A DNA stretch of 64,000 nucleotides from Cephalopachus bancanus (Eukaryota > Chordata > Mammalia > Primates > Tarsiidae): the NCBI GenBank assembly GCA_027257055.1, contig JAPVLO010000275.1, forward strand, positions 3,348,001-3,412,000. The letters run 5' to 3'. This document shows positions 56,311 to 64,000 of this stretch, piece by piece; within the stretch, counting starts at the first letter, position 1; each line of letters begins with the position of its first letter. Under the pieces are notes generated by a model that was not told the origin of the DNA, did no database searches, and saw nothing but the letters and a program-made list of their open reading frames with translations. Position numbers and translations under genes: made by a program.

Positions 56311-56677
56311 GAGAAAAAGCTAGAGGAAATTAAACAAATTATATATTTACTGTTCAAATTATATACACAATTAAATTTTTGATACTTGATCCTTGAACGT
56401 TCACAACACACAAGATGTGGGTCACACACAAAAAACTATTCTATTTTAGCTGAATAGGTTTATATTCTGTCCTACCATGTAATAAAGTTGAGAAATCTTA
56501 TTTTTTAATACATACAGTCAAAAGAATCATACATAAAGATGATTTATTTTATCATGTTTCTCCCCTTTTCCCATTACTTGAAACCAAAAAAATCATGTTT
56601 GAAAATATTCAAATAAAAATATTTAACATTTTAATACAGGAAATGATGTAGTTGAGAATATGCCTATAGTTTTGAAT
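56311..56677. other. AT-rich unassigned stretch
   Basis: About 370 bp before the next Alu. No gene or repeat recognised. Confidence 0.4.
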
Positions 56678-56970
56678 CTTTTTTTTTTTTTGAGTTGGAG
56701 TCTCACTCTGTCGCCCAGACTGGAGTGCAGTGGCCGCTCACAGCCACTGCAGCCTCGACCTGCTGGGCTCCGGTGGTCCTTCCACCTCAGCCTTCCGAGT
56801 AGCCGGAATTACAGGCACGCACTACCACGCCCAGCTAATTTTTTTAATTTTATTGTAGAGATGAGGTTTCGCCTGCCCAGGCGGGTCTTGAACCCGCGGG
56901 CTCAGGCAATCTACTTACCTCAACCTCCCAAAGGCGCGGGATTACAGGCTGAGCCACCGAGCCTGGCTAG
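56678..56970 (-). mobile_element. Alu, local type, antisense
   Basis: Full-length antisense copy with the short direct repeat TTTTGAAT at 56670-56677 and 56972-56979. The body matches the local type ('GCCTGCCCAGGCGGGTCTTG', 'AAAGGCGCGGGATTACAGG'). Confidence 0.94.
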
Positions 56971-57689
56971 ATTTTGAATATTTTATTTGGCCTGTTTATT
57001 TATGTGTTTAGGACAAATATGAGAGTCAGATAACTACAACCAGCAGTAAAGGGTGTTGGGTGAGGAGGAAATCCGTGGGTAATATTCTGTGGGGTGCAGG
57101 GTCTTACTGGGAACACAATAATGCTCATGGTTCAGCACAATATTCTTCACTGCAGCTGTGACTCCTGCTGTGCTTGTTGCCACATGAAGTTTTTGGAGGT
57201 GAGGGCATTATGGAACCACAAATAGAAGGCTAAAAATGCTCCATGTCAGTTTTATTCCCAAATATCATTATCTCCATCTCTTTCTGACCACCCCCCTCTA
57301 TTTCTGAGCAAGCTCTGTAGAACCTAAGAAGTTCTTGGAAACTGAGATTTGGAGCTGACTTTGGGTGCTAAGTGAAGGAAGTGAAGGAAATCAACCACAT
57401 CCTTTCAATTCACGACTTAAGTTATTGGATATAAGCATCCTGTAGGTTTATTTCATTATTAGTCAAGTCTTACAGGAAAATCAAAATATACACCTGAACT
57501 CATATTGGTAAACCTTGTAAAACAAAAATTCTGTCCCTTTAAGTGAAATCTAGTCTTTAGTATTTTGTGTTTAGCTTCTACTGGGCCAGAACAAAAGAAC
57601 CTACAATATTAGACCTCCTGCCTGTGCTGTACCTGGGCAGTGCTGGGATTTTTGGAAAGACTTGTAAACACTGACAGCCCATAATAGTT
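56971..57689. other. Single-copy DNA, nothing recognised
   Basis: About 720 bp without a recognised repeat or gene. Confidence 0.4.
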
Positions 57690-57915
57690 GCTAACACTTC
57701 TGTAACACTTCTGGTGTGCAGAGTGTTGTTCCAATGATTTTGCACAATGAGCTCATTTAATCGTTCTTAAAATCCTGTTATTTCTTCATGCTACAAATGA
57801 GATAATAGCACAGAGAGTTTAAATTATTTACACAAAGTCACACAGCTAATGGGAGCCAGAATTAGGAATTGAACCTGGTTAGTTGTGAGGTAGACACTGT
57901 TTTCCTATATACCAC
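57690..57915 (+). mobile_element. MIR SINE, sense
   Basis: The ancient tRNA-derived MIR core is readable: 'GTGCAGAGTGTTGTTCCAATG', 'CAATGAGCTCATTTAATCG', 'CTACAAATGAGATAATAGCAC', 'AGAGTTTAAATTATTTACAC', 'AGTCACACAGCTAATGGGAG' and 'GGAATTGAACCTGG'. It is the oldest type of SINE in the window and predates the primate Alus. Confidence 0.88.
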
Positions 57916-60650
57916 CCTCTGCGGTTTCTCGTAGAGTCTAAAGTAACAATAAGAATGAGACTTGGCAAAGGGTTAAGCCACATGTAGAGTAAAATGACAA
58001 GAGCAGCTGTTCATGATCTATTTAAGACAAGGAATGGAAAATCCTGTGAAAGTTGACCAGGGGTGAGGTAAGAGTTCAGAGAGCTGGAGGGGTTCCTGTT
58101 GACCAAATGACCAGAATGGCAACACCTAAGGAATGACCTTCCTGATCTCAGAAACATGAGCTGTGCCCTTGCCAGCTGCTTTCCTCACCCCAGACCCTGC
58201 CCCCAGGGAGGTAGTGTGAACTAAAGCTGGGAGTTGGAGGCGAAACCATGTTGCCTTATGTGATTGGGTTTGAGTCACAGTTGGAAACTAGATATCTAGA
58301 GATACATGGTAGCCAGTGCAAATCTAAGCAGACTGGGTCCTCAGGGGACAGAGGTAGTGATGTCCAACCAGGGAAGGGCACATGCTGGGGCAAGGCAGAT
58401 GGCCAAAGCCCATTCTTCCAGGAGAGATCCGCTTCAGTCTAGAGATTCTCCTTCGTGACTCCAACTTCTTCATCTCAGCCTCTCTTTCTCACAGATCACA
58501 GGGTGGGGGGTAAAGAGTAAGGTTGTGTCTCTTTCTATTTTCTTCCCCACCTGCTTTGGTCCTTCTCTTGTCATGCACACCTGAAACTTGTGACTTCTGG
58601 AGACCTTTCTATTGTGCCTATGCTTGTGCAGGTTGTTACAGCGATCCACGACTGTCTTTCTCTGTTCCTCTGCTCTCCTATAGACACACAGCTGTAGGAC
58701 TATGGGACTTTGGGTGAAAATTCGGTGCAGATGTAATTACGAAGTGACATTCCAAGATGTCCGCGGACTGCAGCTTTATAAGTAAAAGCTACAAGTAAAA
58801 AAAAAACAAGCTGCAGTTTTATAAGTAAAAAAATACAAGTCTTAGATCTGCACATCAGGATAGACGAGTGAAGAAAACAGAATTGACTCATCAGTTGTAG
58901 AGCATGCTTCATCTTCTCTGCTATCAACATTCCTCCCTCCTGGCCTTCAAGTCTCACAAAACTTAGAGACTAAAAGGCATGAATGGAATTGAGAGGACAC
59001 ACCATGTTCCATGCACATTAAAAGGTCCAAATATTTTCTGTCTACACATATGTGGGATTAATATTCCCAATTTTTCACATTTTCCTCCTGAGACTAATAG
59101 GGAGTAAGCGGGAATTTCCTCTGGGAAGATGAGGTGAGAAAGCAGTGTGACAAGTCAGGTTGGTTTCCTGGAACCACCCTGCTGTACTTCCTGTGCCATG
59201 CAATGGGTCTTCACAGTTGCCAGGTTGTTCTTCTAGCTCCAGCAGATCCAAGGAAGGAGTAGGGCAGTTGAGAAACTCAGGGACCTGCCTGAACACTCAT
59301 CTGTCTTGGGTCAGCAATTTTTGTTCTCCCCACAACACAGACTCTCTAACTCGGCTCCATGTAAGTTGCCAAATTCCACTTACTCTTAGCTTATCTATAT
59401 GTAACCATGAAGACTCAGCCTTGAGGTAAAAATCTATTGTCCCTGGTGAAGGTATGAAGGGAAAATTAAATTATGTTGGTCTCTTATTTAAGATATTTAT
59501 TAGCCAAGATAACAGTGTTTTGGGAAGAAAAGTGAAGTTTCTTAGGAATTGGCACCTTTGTAAAACTGTGTGAAGAGTGCTGTATGTTCTGACTCTGTCT
59601 ACTGAATAAGCCTAGAGACAGCATCACCCCACTTGCCACGAGTAGATTCAGAATCACGATCTCGGTTTCTACATACTATTCTTCAATAAAAGGAGCAGGA
59701 CTTCTTAAATAAATGGTGGATTCTAGGACCAGAGCAAGAAACATATAAAGTGAGCCTGACACATTTTATGGTGCCAGAAAGTTAGGAATTTTTTTTTTGA
59801 AGATGGAGGCTTGTCAAAAGGACACATATTCTTAAGAGTCCCTGATGGCCACAAAAAGCTGAAACAATTTGAGCAGCAAAATAATGAAGATTAGTTTTGG
59901 ATTATAACCCAAATATTAAAATAAAATTAATACCCATTAGTCCATTGTGATATACAAATGATTGCACACATAAATAAATGGAAGATAGGAAGCAAATTTT
60001 CTTTACAGAAGAATTCAAAAACCTACACTCAAATGAAATGGAATAAAGCTCTGCCCCCTGTAAGGGGAATGTCTCTATATTTAATTTCTGAATTCTTCTG
60101 TATTACCTCTACAGTGGACAAACCTGGCAGCCACAGTCTTAACTAAGTCGTCAAAGTTACCAACACCAGTAATAGTTCATGTAGAGATCAGTACTCTCTG
60201 ATTCTATGAGACATGAAGGGCACTTTACTTCTGTGATATTTTTCTTTCAAACTCATAATCTTTGTCTAAGACAGGTCCAATTTAGGAATATTATGATCAA
60301 TTTGATTCCTTTAATCTTCAAAAGTGCCACTCTGATGAAAACAAAGACTAAGAAACTGTCAAGGACTTAAGGAAAATAAGTTCACATGATGACTGAATGC
60401 AGTATGGTATACTGGAAAAGAAAACAGAATATTGGTGGAAATCTCGTGAAGTCTGAATAGAGACTCTGGTTTAGTTAATAATTTGTACCAATGTTAATGT
60501 GTTAGTTTTGATAAATGTTTCAAGCCTGTGAAAGATGTTAACATTAGGGGATGATAGGAGAAGTATATATGGAAATTCTCTGTAGTAGATTTACAGAAAA
60601 ACTGTAAATCTAAAATTACTTTTAATTATTGCTAATTAAAAATTTAAAAA
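57916..60650. other. Single-copy DNA with a short local duplication
   Basis: About 2.7 kb. Near 58768-58841 an imperfect direct repeat occurs: 'TGCAGCTTTATAAGTAAAAG' and 'TGCAGTTTTATAAGTAAAAA'. No gene was recognised. Frames at 58248-58442, 58523-58717 and 59160-59429 have no known relatives and no exon-like structure that I can defend. Confidence 0.45.
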
Positions 60651-60651
60651 T

Positions 60652-60935
60652 AAAGGCAGGACAGCCACAGTGACTCATTCCTATAATCTTGACAAAGTGA
60701 AAAGCTAAGGCAAGAGTATCTCTTGAGACTGAGAGTTCAAGACCAGCCTGGGTAGCATAGTGAGACTTTGTCTCTACAGAAAATTAAAAAAAAAAACAAA
60801 AACAGCTGTGTTGGCACACGTCTTACAGTCTTATTTACTCAGGAGCCTGAAATGGGAGGATTGCTTGAGCCCAGAGAGTTAGAGCTTACAGTAAGCTATG
60901 TTCCACTGCACTCCAGATAGGGTGACACAGTGAGA
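60652..60935 (+). mobile_element. Old Alu (AluJ-like), sense
   Basis: Diverged dimer: 'GAGTTCAAGACCAGCCTGGG', 'TGAGACTTTGTCTCTAC', 'GGGAGGATTGCTTGAGCCC', 'CCACTGCACTCCAG'. It ends in a CT-rich tract in place of a poly(A). Confidence 0.88.
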
Positions 60936-60956
60936 TTCTCTCTCTCTCTCTCTCTC
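60936..60956. repeat. (CT)n tract at the Alu end
   Basis: About ten CT units followed by a C-run, directly at the 3' end of the old Alu. Confidence 0.95.
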
Positions 60957-60974
60957 CCCCCTCCTCTGTCAACA

Positions 60975-61335
60975 ATAAAAAGTAACAAGCTATTGATACA
61001 CACAACATAACAGATGAATCTCAAAAGTATTATGTTGAGTAAATAATCCAAACCAAAACAACCCCCCAAAACAACATGCCATATTGTTCTATGTATATAA
61101 GCTACCAAACATGAAAACTAGTCTGCTGTGAAAGGAAGTATAAGTGGATGCCTATTGATGGAATTTAGGGTGGGGTTCAAAGAGACACAAAATTTTGGAG
61201 AGTGCTGTTGAAATATTTGTCATCCTGTTTATGGTGATACTTTCATGGCTATATACAAATGTGAATACACTCAAATTGTATGTTTTAAATATATGCAGTT
61301 ATTTGTTGATTTTGTTTTAATGAAACATGAACGGA
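60975..61335 (+). mobile_element. Old L1 3' UTR fragment, sense
   Basis: 'ATAACAGATGAATCTCAAAAG', 'TATTGTTCTATGTATATAAGC', 'GTGGATGCCTATTGATGG' and 'TGTGAATACACTCAAATTG' follow the L1 3'-end order. No frame. Confidence 0.7.
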
Positions 61336-61888
61336 TGGAGAGATGAAAGGCACATAAATAAAAAGAGTTAATAAGGAGGCACCTTATCTCTACTGCTGGC
61401 AAATAACTACAGAAAGAGGAATAGAAATAGAAAAACTATTATTTTTCAATTCTCAATGTTATAACTGATTCGGGTTGAACCATCTGTTGAGGCTGTGACC
61501 ATTTGGTGAAAGGTTTTTTGGAACTAGAATAGTCAGGTGGTCTGAAAACATCACTCTACAGATAATTTATCCATCCCAGAGGGGAAAATGCGCCTGTAGA
61601 ATGGGGTGGTGTCAATTCCTGCATCTCTGGTGGAGTGGAAACCTATCATTCATTACATGCCTCCTGATGTGATGGAAAAAAAAAACAAACAACATAACTG
61701 TACATATTTAATCTGAATCTAATCCTGAGAAAACGACCCAGAATGTGGGATATTCTATAAGACAGCTGTCCTAGACTCTTGAAAATAAACAATACAATTT
61801 TTTTCAACAAGGCTTACCTGTATTATGGTGGGGGAGTGTGATCCTTATCTATTAAAAGAGACTGCAGAGACAAAATAACCACATGTAA
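61336..61888. other. Single-copy DNA, nothing recognised
   Basis: About 550 bp with no recognised feature. Confidence 0.4.
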
Positions 61889-62262
61889 TGTGGAAACTTT
61901 GCTTGGATTCTGGATCCAAAAAAATAATATAACTATAAAAGACATTTTGGGGACAGTTGGGAAAATTTAAACATGGAATGCACATTAAATATTACTAAAT
62001 GGATCTTAGTATTATCAGATCTGATTCCGTAATCATAGCCATGCAGTAGCAAAATCGATATGTAAAGACAGATGGTAGATGGGTAGGAAGGTAGATGGCT
62101 GAATGGACGGATGGATGAACAGATAGAATGCTAATATGGCAAACTGTTAATGGGTGAATTTAGGTGAGAATATCACAGAGGTCTACTTTTCTATCCTTTT
62201 AACTTTTTTGTGGGTTGGATTTTCTTTTCAAAATAAAACATTGGGAAAAGAAGGGGGAAAAT
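61889..62262 (+). mobile_element. Probable old L1 3' end (L1ME-like)
   Basis: 'ACTATAAAAGACATTTTGGGG', 'ATGGCAAACTGTTAATGGGTG' and the end 'TTTTCTTTTCAAAATAAAAC' resemble the terminal part of old L1 3' UTRs. A TGGA/TAGA-rich simple repeat lies inside it at 62068-62128. The assignment is from memory and uncertain. Confidence 0.5.
62068..62128. repeat. Degenerate (GGAT/TAGA)n repeat
   Basis: About 60 bp of imperfect 'GATGG' and 'TAGATGG' units ('GGTAGATGGGTAGG', 'GGACGGATGGATGAAC'). Confidence 0.85.
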
Positions 62263-63635
62263 AGCATGAAAAAATGGTAGTGTTGATTTGTTCTTAGCTA
62301 TAAAGCCTCTGCTCCATCTTTGCTGCATTACTCTCTGACCAGGTCACTGACCTCCAGAAGCCTCTTCAGATCAGACTCAGGGATTGGTTGCTGTAAAGTG
62401 GCCATATTGTCACCAGATTGTTTGAAATGGAGGCTTTTTGCAAAAAAAGGTGGTGTATCCAGCCTGATGGGGGACAGCAGGATGGAGGGAGGAAGTAGAA
62501 TCAGTCAGTTGCCATGGAGCTGTGAAGGGCCCCCTTTGCTCAGGCTGGATGCTTGTTTGTATTCTCAAGAGGTTATGGGGGCGGGGAAGAGAGAGGAAGA
62601 AAAATGGGGGCTTAATTTGCTCTCACAGATTCCGGCTGCCCACGGGGCTTATTATCCTTGATTGCCTGTTTTCTGCTTTCTGTCACCATGGAGACAAGTG
62701 AAAACGTGACTCTGCCCAGATTTACCACTTTACTTGCTGAATGCCTTGTCCCCGTGTACCTGCTGGGTCTCTGCTGTGGGTTGAGATCCCTACGGAATGT
62801 GTCTGTGCGTAGGTGTGTGATTAACTAGGTGGCTGCCTTGAGGTGTGTGGTGAGACAGTGTGGGGGTGGTAAGACGTCTTTAGTGAGTTTGCCAGAACAG
62901 AGTTGCTGTCAGACTCATTCCTCAGGCCAGGCTGCTAAAACTTGGAAATGTTTTCAAGGCTTGGGAGTTGGGAGCAGCATGGTATGCTACTAAGGACATA
63001 CTGTGTGGTGAGACACCATCCTTCAAGACAACACATTTGGAAATGTGTAACTTTAAGCCTTTGGTGGAAACAATCTGAGGTTCAAACACACATATTTCGC
63101 CCCTAAGATTAGATCCAGGTGACAACCCTCTCAAAGGGGTGGGGAAGAGTCAAGCAAGCAAGCTTGTGACAAGGAGGGGTGTCCCCACAGTCATCTTTAA
63201 CATGAAGAGGTCCTCTGAGAGTCTGTGCATTATACGTGCTAAGAATAAAACTCGTGTTAAGCATTCTCAGGGGCTTTGAGGAGGAGAGTGGGAAAAGGTA
63301 GACGAGATATCTCGGAAGACAACCCATTGTACTGGGAGAAATTTTGGAGGAATCTCGTGGCACATGAAGAAAAGCACAAGGAATCTACGTGGTGTCTGTC
63401 CATCTGTGGTTCAAGAAATATATGGGCTATTCCAGATGTGAGAAAGCAGGAGAGAAATGCGTGTTTGACATTCTTTTGCCAGCCCATCTCTATAAATGAC
63501 TGCAGGCTAGCTTGCCCACAATTTGGTAGTATTCACAAAGTCCTTGCTGAGATGTAAGGACAGGCTTCTGAGATTTCTGAAGGCTGGACGTTCCCTTCAT
63601 TTAGACACGGGTGCTACCCTAAGTGCCAATGACTT
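62263..63635. other. Single-copy DNA, nothing recognised
   Basis: About 1.4 kb. Frames at 62320-62661, 62922-63134 and 63276-63557 overlap on both strands and are not similar to a known protein. A 'GTCACCATGGAGAC' word near 62685 resembles an X-box half-site. Confidence 0.4.
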
Positions 63636-64000
63636 TAGAAATGGAATGGTCATACTTCCTCACACTACCCAAATATTCGATTAAATCCCTATCAAAATCT
63701 CAACGTCATTTTTCACAAAAATATTTTTTTAATCCTCAAATGTGTATGGAACCGCAAATGATCCCAAATAGCCAAATCAATCTTGAACAAAAAGAACAAA
63801 GTTGGTGGCATCACACACCTGATTTCAAACTATATTACAAAACTATAGTAATCAAAAGAGTATGGTACTGGCATAAAAACAGAGACATCAACAAATGGAA
63901 CAGAACAGAGAGCCCATAAATGAGCTCACACATTTATGGTCAACTTATTTTTGATGAAGGTGTCAAAGAACATACATGGGAAATAAGCAATCTCTTCAAT
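63636..64000 (+). mobile_element. L1 ORF2 fragment, sense, runs off the window
   Basis: Sense ORF2 from the region after the RT domain. Words such as 'CCCAAATAGCCAAATCAATC' and 'GTATGGTACTGGCATAAAAAC' are present, as is 'CATTTATGGTCAACTTATTTTTG' near the right edge. The frame is broken. It begins abruptly, so it is either 5'-truncated or a rearranged copy. Confidence 0.8.

Noticed and set aside
62320..62661. 113-codon plus-strand frame
   Set aside because: No family resemblance, no signal or repeat structure, and overlapping frames nearby on the other strand; not enough to call a gene.
1..64000. CRISPR arrays, operons, ribosome-binding sites or bacterial mobile elements
   Set aside because: No regularly spaced direct repeats other than SINEs and microsatellites were seen. 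Repeat content and AT-rich non-coding structure are mammalian.

Overview
The window looks like mammalian, specifically primate, non-coding DNA. It carries about 21 7SL-derived dimeric Alu elements in both orientations, a dense layering of L1 LINEs, ERVL/MaLR retrovirus-like elements, a Tigger DNA transposon and one MIR. No open reading frame reads as a cellular gene: frames above about 100 aa lie inside Alus, L1 ORF2 remnants or an ERV pol remnant. Most Alus share a sequence type (left arm beginning with GGCTCAGCCTGTAATCCC, an ACAATAAATCAAAAAATCAGCC linker, right arm GGAAGGCTGAGGCGGAAGGATCGCCGGAGCCC, end GAGACTCCAACTC) that is neither the anthropoid AluS/Y type nor the lemur/loris type. My best guess is a tarsier. 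This rests on memory of Alu types and needs a repeat-library check.

Layout. 1-7.7 kb: an ancient minus-strand L1 split by two younger L1s, one of them 5'-inverted, plus five Alus. 7.7-14.4 kb: more old L1, containing a diverged inverted repeat (about 9.83-10.87 kb against 12.10-13.01 kb) and a 147-bp LTR-like insertion whose empty site survives in the opposite arm. 14.5-16.8 kb: LTR-like and unassigned sequence. 16.9-22.9 kb: another minus-strand L1 from 3' end to probable 5' UTR. 23.0-26.4 kb: a broken ERV-L-type pol (RT, RNase H, integrase) interrupted by an Alu and a MaLR LTR. 26.4-29.5 kb: a second 5'-inverted L1 and an old L1 3' end holding three Alus. 29.5-33.8 kb: mostly single-copy DNA with microsatellites and a GC-rich block that may be a conserved regulatory element. 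33.8-35.3 kb: old L1, then a Tigger element holding a U4 snRNA pseudogene. 35.4-41.6 kb: an old L1 split by a third 5'-inverted L1 with clear target-site duplications. 41.9-43.3 kb: L1 3' end and Alus. 43.3-51.3 kb: mostly single-copy DNA with an L1 3' UTR and a tandem Alu pair. 51.3-56.3 kb: an old plus-strand L1 interrupted by a nearly complete non-coding MaLR element and an Alu. 56.3-64 kb: mainly single-copy DNA with a MIR, a few Alus and L1 pieces; another L1 runs off the end.

The window is therefore best read as an intergenic or intronic transposon archive. Its value lies in the nesting order, which target-site duplications establish directly. I found no evidence for a new protein-coding system. 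The most unusual structures are the shared-junction inverted repeat with its filled and empty LTR site, three 5'-inverted L1s in 64 kb, and the U4 copy inside Tigger.
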